Source: Microthrixaceae bacterium (lineage in GTDB: Bacteria; Actinomycetota; Acidimicrobiia; Acidimicrobiales; Microtrichaceae). Taken from it: a stretch of DNA of 64,000 nt. Shown here one piece after another: positions 22,795-33,232 of the stretch. The stretch lies in the NCBI GenBank assembly GCA_027493675.1, contig JAOSKI010000044.1:98019-162018 (forward strand), read 5' to 3'. Position 1 is the stretch's first letter. Every line of letters begins with the position of its first letter. A program made the translations under genes and the position numbers. The notes under the pieces are model-generated. The model worked only from the letters and a program-made list of their open reading frames with translations, ran no database searches and was not told the origin of the DNA.

Positions 22795-24232
22795 ATGACC
22801 GACACCGTAGACGGCTTGGTTGAACGGGAATACGCGTTCGGATTCCACTCGGACATCGAGACCGACCGGGCCCCCAAGGGCCTCACGCAGGACACGATCC
22901 GGTTCATCTCCGCCAAGAAGGACGAACCGGACTGGATGCTCGAATGGCGCCTGAACGCCTACGAGTACTTCAGGACGCAGACCGAGCCCACCTGGGCCCG
23001 GGTCGAGCATCCCGAGATCGACTACCAGGACATGTACTACTGGGCCGCACCCAAGCCGAAGGGCGAAGGGCCCAAGAGCCTCGACGAGGTGGACCCCGAG
23101 ATCCGTGAGACCTTCGACAAGCTCGGGATCTCCCCTGGACGAGCAGAAGCGCCTGAGCGGAGTCGCGGTCGACGCCATCATCGACTCGGTGTCGGTCGCG
23201 ACGACGTTCAAGGCCACCCTCGCGGAGGCGGGGGTGATCTTCTGCTCCTTCTCCGAAGCCGTCCAGGAACACCCCGAGCTGGTGCGGAAGTACCTGGGTT
23301 CGGTGGTGGGTCCGCGCGACAACTTCTTCGCCGCGCTCAACTCGGCGGTGTTCTCCGACGGCTCCTTCTGCTTCGTGCCTGCAGGCGTGAAGTGCCCGAT
23401 GGAGCTGTCCACCTACTTCCGGATCAACGCCGAGAACACCGGTCAGTTCGAACGGACCCTGATCATCGCCGAGGAGGGCGCCTCGGTGTCGTACCTGGAG
23501 GGGTGCACGGCCCCCATGCGCGACGAGAACCAGCTGCACGCCGCAGTGGTCGAGATAGTCGCACTCGACGACTCCGACGTGAAGTACTCCACGGTGCAGA
23601 ACTGGTACCCGGGGGATGCCAACGGCGTGGGCGGCATCTACAACTTCGTCACCAAGCGAGGTCGTGCCGGCAACCGGGCGAAGATCTCCTGGACCCAGGT
23701 GGAGACAGGCTCCGCCATCACCTGGAAGTACCCCAGCGTGATCCTCCAGGGCGACGATTCGGTGGGCGAGTTCTACTCGGTCGCGGTCACGACCAACCAC
23801 CAGCAGGCCGACACCGGCACCAAGATGGTCCACATCGGCCGCAACACCTCCTCCACGATCGTCTCCAAGGGCATCTCCGCGGGCGTCGCGCAGAACACCT
23901 ACCGGGGCCAGGTGAAGGTGCTGCGCTCCGCCGAGGGCGCACGGAACTACACCCAGTGCGACTCCCTACTCATGGGCCCCGACTGCGGGGCGCACACCTT
24001 CCCCTACGTGGAGGTGCGCAACGACACAGCACAGATCGAACACGAGGCGTCGACCTCCAAGATCGACGAGGACCAGCTGTTCTACTGCCGCCAGAGGGGG
24101 CTGTCCGAGGAGGACGCCACGAACATGATCGTGAACGGGTTCTGCCGGGAGGTCTTCGACGAGCTCCCCATGGAGTACGCCGTGGAAGCCCAGGCGCTGA
24201 TGCGCCTGACACTCGAAGGAGCCGTCGGTTGA
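22795..24232 (+). CDS. sufB: Fe-S cluster scaffold protein SufB (one frameshift)
   Basis: Scaffold subunit of the SUF Fe-S assembly complex SufBC2D. ATG 22795 ([17 protein letters not shown]); about 478 residues. An extra C in a CCCC run near 23133 breaks the frame; afterwards it continues [18 protein letters not shown] to the end without interruption. Hallmarks include [43 protein letters not shown] and [17 protein letters not shown] near the C-terminus. Its stop TGA shares its last base with the sufC ATG. First gene of sufB-sufC-sufD-sufT. Confidence 0.95.
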
Positions 24233-25109
24233 TGTTGACCATCGAGAACCTCGCAGCGTCGGTCGTCGACGACTCCAACGAGACCAGCCGACAGATCCTG
24301 CGCGGCATCGACCTCGAGATCGGCCCCGGCGAGGTGCACGCCATCATGGGGCCCAACGGTTCGGGCAAGTCCACGCTCTCCAATGTGCTGACCGGGCGTG
24401 ACGGCTACGAGGTGACCGGCAAGGTGCTCTTCGACGGGGCGGACCTCCTGTCGCTCGCCCCCGAGGAGCGCGCCGCTGCGGGGTTGTTCCTCGCGTTCCA
24501 GTACCCCGTCGAGATACCGGGCGTCGGCAACATGTACTTCCTGCGCACCGCGGTCAACGCCGTGCGCACCAACCGTGGTGAACCGGAGCTGTCGGCAACC
24601 GGAGTTCCTGGCCACCGCCAAGTCCGCCATGGCCGAGCTCGAGATGGACCCGGCGTTCCTGTCGCGGTCGGTCAACGCCGGGTTCTCGGGTGGCGAGAAG
24701 AAGCGCAACGAGATACTCCAGATGACGCTGCTCCAACCGCGCATGGCGATCCTGGACGAGACGGACTCGGGCCTCGACATCGACGCTCTGCGCATCGTGG
24801 CCGGTGGCATCGAGAAGCTGCGGAGCCCCGAGCGCTCGATGCTCATCATCACCCACTACCCACGCCTGCTCGAGTACGTACGACCCGACCGCGCACGTGC
24901 TCAGCGCCGGTCGCATCGTGCGTGAGGGAGGCCCCGAGCTGGCATACGAGCTCGAGGAGATGGGCTACTCCGACCACGACCCCACCACCGTTGCTCCGGC
25001 CACTGGTGACGAAGATGTTACGACCGGGCGCACCGGGTCTGCGGAGAGCGCCGCACCGGCCGAGGAGGCAACCCGACCGGATACGCCCCAGGCGAGGTCG
25101 CTGCTGTGA
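24232..25109 (+). CDS. sufC: Fe-S assembly ATPase SufC with acidic C-terminal tail (two frameshifts)
   Basis: ABC-type ATPase that drives the SufBCD scaffold. Walker [15 protein letters not shown], signature [13 protein letters not shown] and Walker [17 protein letters not shown] are all present; [11 protein letters not shown] gives the switch His. Breaks at about 24600 (an extra A) and 24890. After the usual end ([15 protein letters not shown]) there is an unusual Glu/Thr/Ala-rich tail of about 35 residues running into the sufD start (GTGA overlap). SufC is usually about 250-265 residues; this one is about 290. Confidence 0.93.
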
Positions 25110-26462
25110 GCGTCGGGGCCGCCGTCGTGCGGTCGCTCCCCGAGGGCCTGCTCGATGGTGCCGTCGACGCGGCATGGGCGCGTGACTGGTTGGACCTCAA
25201 CGGCCTGCCGGATCCATCCGCCGAAGCGTGGCGCTACACACCACTCGCCGAGATCACCGAGGCGCTGACACAGGTCGGTTCGGCGACGGCCACCGGTGAC
25301 GGTGGACCCGGACCCGCCGGCATCCCCGGACGCGACGACAGTCGACCGCCTGGCCGCCCGCCACGGTGCGGTACGCATCGTGTTCGTCGACGGCCGCTTC
25401 TCCGCGGAGTTGTCCGACTCGCCGTCGACACCCGAGGCCACCACGCCACTTCCCCCGGGCGTGCGCGTGGGGTCCCTGGGTGGCCTGGTGGGTCCGGGCG
25501 AGTCAGGCCTCGCCGAGCTGCTCGGACGCTGGTCCGCGCCCAGGCCGGAGGACTTCGGACGCGACGACTGCTTCGGGGTGCTCAACGCTGGATCCGCGAG
25601 CGATCCGGCGGTGGTGACCGTGAACCCGGGAGTTGCGGTGGGTTCGCCGATCCATGTCCTCCATCTCCGAACCTCGGGCTCGGATCTCGGCCCGACGCTC
25701 TCCCAACCGATGACCGTGATCGACGTAGGGAGCGGCGCGAGCTGCAGGGTGATCGAGTCCCACGTCTCGATGGGCCCCGGTGTCACCAACGCAGTCACCC
25801 GCATCCGCGCGGGTGTGGACTCCCACCTCCACCATGTGAGGATCCAGGACGACCACGCCGACGGAGCCCACGTGGGCGACACCGTGGTGGAACAGCACCG
25901 TGGGTCGTACCTGAAGAGCATCTCGGTCAACCTCGGCGCAGGCCCATCGCGCAACGGCATCGAGGTCAGCCTCAACGGAGAGCACGCCACCGCCGAGTTG
26001 TCGGGACTGTCGTTGCTCACCGGCACCCAGCGCAGCGATACGGTGCTGAACATCGCGCACCGGGTGCCCAACTGCACCAGTAGCCAGGACTTCCGAAGCA
26101 TCGTGGACGATCGTGCACGTTCGTCGTTCTGCGGCCATGTCCTGGTGGCACACGGCGCGGTCGGCACCGATTCATCGCAGTCCAACCGCAACCTCCTGTT
26201 GGCCCGCACCGCCCAGGCCGACACCCGACCGTGGCTCGAGATCCTCGCCGACGACGTCAGGTGCACCCACGGAGCCACCGTCGGACGCCTCGACGACGAG
26301 TCGCTGTTCTACATGCGCTCGCGGGGCATCCCCGGGCACAAGGCGGAGTCGATGCTCGTGGGGGCGTTCGCGGCGGAGGTCATCGACGCCGTGGATCCAC
26401 CGAGCCTTCGGGCGACGCTGTACGGCCGCATCGACAGGCTGGACGCGGGTGCACATGACTGA
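25106..26462 (+). CDS. sufD: Fe-S assembly protein SufD (one frameshift)
   Basis: Partner of SufB in the scaffold. GTG 25106 overlaps the sufC stop. The N-terminus has [15 protein letters not shown]; the frame shifts near 25310, then the beta-helix core follows ([44 protein letters not shown]). The C-terminal block is [36 protein letters not shown] and [16 protein letters not shown]. About 450 residues. The conserved His/Cys in VRCTHGAT, part of the SufB-SufD interface in E. coli, is kept. Confidence 0.93.
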
Positions 26463-26498
26463 TCCGCGGGCTGTCCCCGCCGAGCGAGGAGGCGCACT

Positions 26499-27044
26499 GT
26501 GAGAAGCGACTGGAACCCGGTGGTGATCTCCAGGGACATCGACGCCACCACCGTGCCGGCGGGTGAGCACATCCGACTCAACGAGGGCGGCGAGGTCGAG
26601 GTCTTCCAACAGCTCGGCAACAGCGTGACCGTGTTGACCCAGATGGGTACGCTGCTGCGCGTCGACGGGGCCGACGCAGACGCCTTGGGTCTCGACCGGG
26701 TGCTTCCACCCAACGCGGATGGCAGCGAGCCGTACTCACCCGAACATGTCATCGCCGCGCTCAAAGGCGTCTACGACCCCGAGATCCCAGTCAACATCGT
26801 CGACCTGGGACTCGTGTACCGCTGCGACGAGGTGCCACTGGACGACGGACGCAGGCGCATCGAGGTGGACATGACCATGACCGCCCCGGGTTGCGGGATG
26901 GGCGACGTGCTCACCGCCGACGCAGAGCGGGCCGTCGGGGCGGTACCGGGTGTCGACGAGGTGGAGGTCACCCTCGTGTGGTCCCCACCGTGGGACATGT
27001 CCAGGATGAGCGAGGAGACCCGCCTCGAGCTGGGGCTTCTCTGA
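26499..27044 (+). CDS. sufT: SufT-type MIP18/DUF59 Fe-S protein maturation factor
   Basis: Intact, 181 residues from GTG 26499 behind a perfect AGGAGG at 7 nt. The N-terminal extension (residues 1-85) is of the kind found in SufT. The DUF59/MIP18 domain follows: LKGVYDPEIPVNIVDLGLVY, MTMTAPGCGMGDVLTAD and VTLVWSPPWDMSRMSEE. The conserved Cys of GCGMG is present. As last gene of the suf set it is expected to help hand Fe-S clusters to target proteins. It may be on the same transcript as the NuoF-like gene 43 bp downstream. Confidence 0.9.
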   Translation: MRSDWNPVVISRDIDATTVPAGEHIRLNEGGEVEVFQQLGNSVTVLTQMGTLLRVDGADADALGLDRVLPPNADGSEPYSPEHVIAALKGVYDPEIPVNIVDLGLVYRCDEVPLDDGRRRIEVDMTMTAPGCGMGDVLTADAERAVGAVPGVDEVEVTLVWSPPWDMSRMSEETRLELGLL

Positions 27045-27087
27045 GGGCTGCTGCTTCGACACGGACCGAGGGTTTCAGGAGGACGAC

Positions 27088-28541
27088 GTGACGCACCTGC
27101 TGCCGGTGGAGCCGATCGAGACGCTCGACCACTACCTGGCCACCGACACCGGTGGGCTCGGCCTCAGGCGTGCCCGGGAGATCGGACCTGAGGCTGTCGT
27201 CGAGGAGGTCAAGGCGTCGGGGCTCCGTGGGCGTGGGGGCGGTGGATTCCCGACCGGCGCGAAGTGGGCGGGCATCGCGGCTCAGGCAGGTGAGACCCGC
27301 TACGTGGTCTGCAACGGCGCGGAGGGCGAGCCGGGCACGTTCAAGGACCGGGCCCTGATACGGGCCAACCCGTACCAGTTGGTGGAAGGCCTGATCATCG
27401 CCGGCCTGGCGATTCAGGCTCAGGAGGTCTACGTCTGCCTGAAGGCGAGCTTCGAGACCGAGATCGCCCGCCTGACGCGTGCCGTGGAGGAGTTCCAGTT
27501 GGCGGGGATCTGCTCGGAGTGCACCGTCAACATCGTCGCCGGGCCCGACGAGTACCTCTTCGGTGAGGAGAAGGCGATGCTGGAGGTGATCGAGGGCAAC
27601 GATCCCCTGCCGCGCTGGCTGCCGCCGCACCTGCACGGGTTGTTCTCGCCCGCTCCACAGCTCGGATGGCAGGCCACCCGCGACCAGGCCGAGTCGCAGG
27701 GTCACCCCCACTCGCCGTCCACCAGCGACGCCACGAACGTCGAGGCAGGCCACGAGTCGAACCCGACGCTCGTCAACAACGTGGAGACCTTCTCGAACGT
27801 TCCGCACATCCTCGCCCGTGGTGCCGACTGGTTCCGCGGCCTGGGCACTGCGGAGTCACCGGGGACGATCGTGGCCACGGTCGTGGGTGACGTGGTTGCG
27901 CCCGACGTTGGCGAGGTCGAGCTGGGCACGCCGCTGCACGCGGTGATCGACGCCGTGGGCAGCGGACTGCCCCCGGGACGGTCCGTCAAGGCGGTGTTCT
28001 CGGGTGTGGCCAACGCGGTGCTGACCCCGGAGCACCTGGATGCACCCCTCAGCTACGAAGGCCTGGCGGCGGCGGGTAGTGGCATGGGCGCCGCCGGGTT
28101 CATCGTCTACGACGACACGACCTGCATGGTCGACGTCGCCTATCACTTCTCACGGTTCCTCTCGGTGGAGTCGTGCGGCCAGTGCCCGCCTTGCAAGCTC
28201 GGGTCCAGCGCCATCACCGAGCACCTGGAGCGCATCGAGACCGGCGAGGGGACCGTCGACGACATCGACGCGATCGTCGGTTGGATCGGCCACGTGACCG
28301 ATGGCAACCGCTGCTACCTGGCGGTCGAGGAGCAGACCGTGATCAGGAGCATCCTCGAGGCCTTCCCTCGGAGTTCGACGAACACGTCGAGTCGGGAGCG
28401 TGCCCCCGACGCCGCGAGCTGCCGATGCCGAAGCTCGTGGACCTCACCGGCGGCGTGGCCACCTACGACGAGAGCTTCTGGCGCAAGCGGCCGGACTGGA
28501 CCTACGACCCGCAACTGATCCGCCCCACCGACCGCAACTGA
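27088..28541 (+). CDS. nuoF: stand-alone NuoF-like NADH-binding flavoprotein (one frameshift near the end)
   Basis: Homologue of the complex I 51-kDa subunit, which binds NADH, FMN and a 4Fe-4S cluster. GTG 27088 follows AGGAGG. FMN/NADH sites are LRGRGGGGFPTGAKW and CNGAEGEPGTFKDRA; the cluster motif is ESCGQCPPCK with a further Cys in GNRCYLA. About 35 extra residues, rich in His and Ser, interrupt the region before NPTLVNNVETFSNVP. The C-terminal tail (frame break near 28365) reads MPKLVDLTGGVATYDESFWR, unlike NuoF. No other nuo genes are nearby, so it probably serves another complex, perhaps a formate dehydrogenase or a ferredoxin reductase. Being next to sufT may simply reflect its need for Fe-S insertion. 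Confidence 0.85.
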
Positions 28542-29682
28542 TCCGCCCCACCGACCGCAACTGAATGGTGTGGGCCACCTGTGGGTGGCCCACACCATTC
28601 AGTTCGCAGGGGGTCGTCAGTTCGCAGAGGGGGGTTGGTCGCGGTGCCGTCGGGGTGGAGGGCGAATCGATCGGCCCCACGTGGGTGGACCGGATCCGCA
28701 GAGGACCACGGCCAGCCGCCGAAGCGCGCCCGCTGGTAGTCCTCCACGGCCTCCGCGAGCTGTGCACGCGTATTCATGACGAAGGGCCCGTAGTGGGCGA
28801 CGGGTTCACCGATCGGACGGCCCCCAGCAACAGGATCTCCACTCCCCCACCACCGGCGACCAGTTCCACCTCGCGGCCGTCTGTGAGCCGTGCTCCAGTG
28901 CCGGCGTCGAGCGCCAGGCCGTGCACCTCGACCGAGTCGCCCTCGAAGGCGTACAGCATCCGCGTGCTGGTGTCCCCTTCGGCGCGCGGCAGCATCCAAC
29001 GCGAGCCAGGCCGCATGCGGACATGCCAGACGGACACGTCCGCATCGGGCTGCGAGGCCCAGGAGTCGGGAGGAGGCGGCAGCGGTTCGCCGGACGGACC
29101 GGCGCCAGGCACCGTTCCGGCGATTGCCGTCACCGCAACACCCTCGGCGACTGTCACCTCCGGGATGGAGTCGGCCCAGAACATGGTGAAGTACGGGTCG
29201 GCGAACTTGCTCCGCGCAGGCAGGTTCAGCCAGATCTGGAACACCTCGGTGGGATTCGGTGAGTCCTGCTCGATGAGCGGGAACATCTCGGAGTGAACCA
29301 CCCCTGCCCCGGTTGTGAGCCATTGCGTGTCGCCACGACCGTAACGTGCGGTTGCCCCGAGTGAGTCGGAGTGGTCGATCAAGCCCCGGCGCACGTAGGT
29401 GATGGTCTCGAACCCACGGTGAGGATGGGCCGGAAAGCCCGGCACGGAGTCTCCGTGGTACATGCTCCAACCGTCCTTGTCGCTGAAGTCCGAGCCGATG
29501 TCACGACCATCCAAGCCCGCGTCGGGAGTCATCTCCGGCGTCCCGGACGGGTAGTCGTCGCGGTGATGCGCCACGAACAGGAACGGGTCGAGCGTGGGCC
29601 AGTGCAGCCCCAGCGGGAACGTCTCGGCGATGGCGGCGGAACTAGGCGGTGAAGGGTGTCGATCGGTTACCTCGGCAGACAT
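28502..29682 (-). CDS. pirin family protein (one frameshift; C-terminus reads through hairpin)
   Basis: Bicupin of the pirin family; members include metal-binding regulators and quercetin 2,3-dioxygenases. ATG 29682. The metal-site block is FPAHPHRGFETITYV, with WLTTGAGVVHSEMFP and EVFQIWLNLPARSKF following, all in the N-terminal cupin. The frame breaks near 28810; the next segment, EPVAHYGPFVMNTR, continues the family, then RFALHPDGTATNPPL. Normal proteins stop about here. This frame runs on for 35 residues through the 21-bp hairpin and repeats, overlapping the NuoF-like gene by 40 bp. The extension is suspicious and may reflect a lost stop. Confidence 0.82.
28510..28564. repeat. 23-bp tandem repeat at the end of the NuoF-like gene
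   Basis: Two full copies and a 9-bp remnant of a 23-bp unit starting CGCAACTGATCCGCCC. Because 23 is not a multiple of three, the copies read in different frames; the NuoF-like stop codon lies in the second copy (28539-28541). Confidence 0.9.
28559..28604. terminator. 21-bp perfect stem hairpin between convergent genes
   Basis: The left arm (28559-28579, beginning AACTGAATGG) and the right arm (28584-28604, ending CCATTCAGTT) are exact reverse complements around a TGTG loop. It sits just beyond the NuoF-like stop and would end transcription from both sides, although no T-run is present. It overlaps the extended reading frame of the pirin gene. Confidence 0.7.
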
Positions 29683-29789
29683 CTGACTCCATTCGATGTG
29701 TCGTGTGGTGAACCCACACAGCTCATGGCAGCAACTCTATGATGTGTCAACCACCGTCGGAGTGGATTGATTCCCGCCTGATGCCCCGC

Positions 29790-30600
29790 TCACCCGAAGC
29801 GGTTGATCGCCCTTCCGAGCAGCCCGCTGCGTCCCGGAACCAGGCGCGCGAAGGTGTCCAAGACCCTGGCGTCGGGACCCACGATCATCCGTGCCCTGTC
29901 CTTCTCGATCGCCTTCACGATCCTGGCGGCGACCGCTTCGGGTGGGCGCATGACCACCGATGCCAGGCGCATCTCACCCATCCGTGCGATCCTCTCGCCG
30001 TCGGCACCGCGCGCGGATGACGTGATCGCGGTGTGGATCGCGCCCGGGTGGACGCTGGTCACACCCACTCCCGTTCCACGCAGCTCACCCCGGAGCGACT
30101 CGCTCAAGGCACGCACCGCTCCCTTGGTGAGCGCGTAGGCGCCGTTGTGGGGCAACCCCAGGAGTCCCACCATGCTCGAGAGGTTCACTATGTGGGCCTC
30201 GTCCTGGCGCTCCAGCACCGGAAGGAAGAACCGGCAGCCGTACACGACACCCCAGACGTTGATGTCGATGATCCACCGGAGGTCGTCGATCGTCTCCTCG
30301 GTGAATCGCCCGGCGCTGGTCACACCCGCGTTGTTCACGAGTATGTGGGCGTCGCCGTGGAAGTCGAGGACCTCCTGGACCAACGCCTGCATCTGGCCCT
30401 CGGAGGATACCGTCCACCCTGTGGGTGGACACGTTCACCCCGGAACCCGCGAGCAGGCGCTCGGTCTCGGCGAGCCCGTCCGGGTTGAAGTCGACCAGGG
30501 CCACGTGCGTTCCCCGCGCCGCGAGGGCGCGACTCGTCGCCCGCCCGATCCCACTGCCCGCACCCGTCACGACCGCCACACGATCAGAGAGTCTCCTCAT
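29790..30600 (-). CDS. short-chain dehydrogenase/reductase (one frameshift)
   Basis: NAD(P)-dependent SDR, about 268 residues from ATG 30600. Cofactor motif VVTGAGSGIGRATSRAL; NNAGVTSAGRF; catalytic Ser in VNLSSMVGLLG and YxxxK as YALTKGAVRA. The frame breaks near 30405, then resumes at QALVQEVLDFHGDAHIL. The C-terminal region KDRARMIVGPDARVLD resembles the SDR half of the fusion protein at 40831-43328, so the two are paralogues. The substrate is unknown; this subgroup often sits with lipid or steroid genes. Confidence 0.87.
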
Positions 30601-30724
30601 GGGCCCATCCTGCCACGGCCGGAACACCCACCCTCCACCCACGCAGTGCCTCCTCGCGCCGTTGCCCGGATGGTGATCGAGCACACGCCCGAAGGGGCTC
30701 GGTGCGGGTGGGTACGCTTGACGG

Positions 30725-31396
30725 GTGGACGCAGACACCCACGGTGATTCAGAGATCGCCCGCAAGGACCGCGAGTGGGCAGCCAAGGCCGAGACCGGCG
30801 CCACGAACCAGGCCGCAGCCCACCGTATGGCGACCGGCGGTGGGTATGGCGGCACGGCCACGGGACCCCGAGGGCCCGCTGACCCCCAGGCGTACAGAAC
30901 CCCGAACAGCCTGCGCACGTCGAGTGGACCACGCTTCAGCGGACGCGCCGTGCTCGCGGCGTTCGGGATCCTGGGCGTGTTGCTGACCGTCGCGATCATG
31001 GCCATCCTCGCGGTCAGGGTGCTCGACGGCATGTCAGGCACTGACAGCGGCGAGGCTGACGGCAGTGCCGATGACGACCGGTGACGCGACCGATGACCGG
31101 AAGGCTGAACCCGCGCCGGCGATCGCACCCGGGTGCCCGTGGCACCAGGTGTGCCCGGCGGGGCGGAGATCGACCCGAGCGGCCCGACGGATGCAGCACG
31201 CACTGCGGCATGCGACGCTGAGCGCGTCACGATCGAGACCGCCGCCGACGCATTCGAGATCCTCTACGGCAACCCGCCCTCCAGCATCGACGAACTCGTC
31301 GACAGCGGGTACCTGAGGCCCGACGACGACGGCTTCTCCCACGAGCTGTCACCTGAGGGAACCGTCGTCCCCACCGGTGAGTGCGCACCTGCCTGA
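30725..31396 (+). CDS. single-span membrane protein with pilin-like C-terminal domain (frameshifted, tentative join)
   Basis: GTG 30725. A polar Ala/Gly-rich N-terminus (about 80 residues) leads to one transmembrane helix (VLAAFGILGVLLTVAIMAIL). Two compensating breaks near 31065 and 31130 then join to a domain reading ACDAERVTIETAADAFEILY and PPSSIDELVDSGYLR. That pattern (Cys, helix, short linker, LVdxGYLR) is typical of the C-terminal part of type IV-pilin-like proteins of actinobacteria. No prepilin cleavage motif is seen. The second part could instead be a separate small gene starting at 31065 or 31133. Confidence 0.5.
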
Positions 31397-31486
31397 GCAG
31401 CCTCGTCCACGATCGCCGCGAACCACGGACTCGGCTCCGGGGTATCCGACCACCGTCGAAGGCTCCTGAGGCCTACTGTCGGAGAC

Positions 31487-31789
31487 ATGACCGGTGAGAT
31501 GGAGACACTTACGCAGGCGACCAACCGTCTGGGGGCGGCAGGGTACGAAGCCCAGTTCCTGATCAGAGGAGACACCGTCGAGTGCCACAGCTGCGACTGC
31601 GTGGTCGCAGCCGGGCAGTTGACGGTGGACGACACCGTCCGGTTCGAGGGGATGAGCGATCCCGGAGACGAGTCCGTGCTGTTCGCGCTCACCGCCGAAT
31701 GCGGCCACCGGGGAACCCTCACCGTCACCTATGGCCCGGACGTCTCGCCTGAGGAGATCGAGATCGTCTCACACCTCCAGACCCCGTGA
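31487..31789 (+). CDS. conserved 100-residue protein of unknown function
   Basis: Intact. LTQATNRLGAAGYEAQFLI, then CHSCDC at residue 33, VDDTVRFEGMSDPGDESVL and HRGTLTVTYGPDVSPEE. The RFEGMSDPxDE block matches a widespread small family often labelled, without evidence, as phosphoribosylpyrophosphate synthetase. This copy adds Cys residues (CHSCDC and ECGH) that could bind zinc. It stands alone between the pilin-like and CapA-like genes. Confidence 0.65.
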   Translation: MTGEMETLTQATNRLGAAGYEAQFLIRGDTVECHSCDCVVAAGQLTVDDTVRFEGMSDPGDESVLFALTAECGHRGTLTVTYGPDVSPEEIEIVSHLQTP

Positions 31790-31890
31790 CAGGTAGGTTC
31801 GGTCCTCATCGGCCGGATGGGGGCTGAGCCCTGGGCTCCGCAGGTCGCGGCCGGACATCCACCGGAAGTCAGGCAGTCGCACCTAGCCTG

Positions 31891-33173
31891 ATGGTGATGG
31901 GCAAGAGCCGGGTGCTGGTGCTGGTGGCGGTCGCAGTCCTCGGTGGTTCCACCTGTGGTACGAGCAGTGATGTCGGTTCGGGATTCCCTCGACGGGTGAG
32001 GCCGCCGTCATGGGCCATCACGACGACAGCCTCACCGAGCAGAGTTCAGCCGGTACCTCGACCGACACACCGGCCGCGACGGTTCCTGAGGTCGACACGA
32101 CCCTTCAGGCTCCGACGACATCGAGCACGGTGCCGACGCTGCGACGTGCCACCCTGTTGTTCGCAGGTGACGTGCTCCCCCACATGCCCCTCGTGCGCGC
32201 AACCCAGCGACCCGACGGCGGCTATGACATGGGGGCTCTCTTCAGCTCGATCAGGCCATTGGTGAGCAGTGCGGACGTGGCTGTATGTCACATGGAGGTC
32301 CCGATCTCCCCCGACAACTCCCACATCAGCGGGTATCCCATGTTCTCGGCGCCTGCGGAGACCGCTCCTGCGATGGCCGGCACAGGCTTCGACGGTTGCA
32401 GTACGGCATCCAACCACAGCATCGACCGCGGCTTCAGCGGATTGACCGGCACGCTGGAGTCACTCGACTTCTGGGGCCTGGCGCACTCAGGCACCGGTCG
32501 GACCCAGACTGAAGCCACAGCCCCGGCATGGTACGACGCGAACGGCATCAAGATCGCTCACCTGTCCTATACCTACGGCACCAATGGGATACCGCTACCC
32601 ACCGAGGCACCGTGGTCGGTACGACTCATCGATCCCGCGGCCATCGTCACGGACGCGCAACGGGTCCGCTCGGAGGGTGCCGAAGTCGTGGTCGTGAGCG
32701 TGCACTGGGGCACCGAGTACCGGTCTGATCCCGACGAGCAACAGCGAGCCATCGCCGACGAGCTCACCCGCTCTGGCTCGGTGGACCTCGTCGTCGGCCA
32801 CCACGCTCATATCCCACAACCCGCGGAGCGGGTCAACGGCAAGTGGGTACTGTTCGGGCTCGGGAACCTCGTGTCCAACCAGACCGAGGGATGCTGCAAG
32901 TCAGGAGTCCAGGACGGAGCGATCGTCACTGCCAACCTGGTTGTACGCGGCGAACCTGGGGCAGGTGCAGCCGAGGTGGAGCAGATCGTGTTCACCCCCG
33001 TGCGCGTGGACCGAGCAGACGGGTTCCGGGTGGTGCCTGTCGCCGAGGCACTCGCCGGCACAGCCCCCAGGGGCTCCCTGGGCGACGAGGAGCTGTTCGC
33101 GAGCCTCGCGCGAACCACCGCCGTGGTGGCACGCACCCCGGATCCAGCACTGGTGCTGTCCACCCTGCCGTAG
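31891..33173 (+). CDS. CapA-family (poly-gamma-glutamate synthesis type) metallophosphatase-like lipoprotein (one frameshift)
   Basis: ATG 31891 (or 31897) gives a signal peptide with a possible lipobox (LVAVAVLGGSTC). After a break near 32000 the CapA domain runs to the end: ATLLFAGDVLPHMPL, VCHMEVPIS, STASNHSIDRGFSG, VVVSVHWGTEY and VDLVVGHHAHIPQP. These are the metal-ligand blocks of the CapA/PgsA calcineurin-like fold. About 425 residues. Members act outside the membrane on capsule or wall polymers; no pgsB or pgsC homologues are present, so the polymer is unknown. Confidence 0.83.
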
Positions 33174-33232
33174 CACCGACGGTCCCCGAGGACCGACCAG
33201 GGGATGTCGGCACCACGGATGGGGCCGCACCC

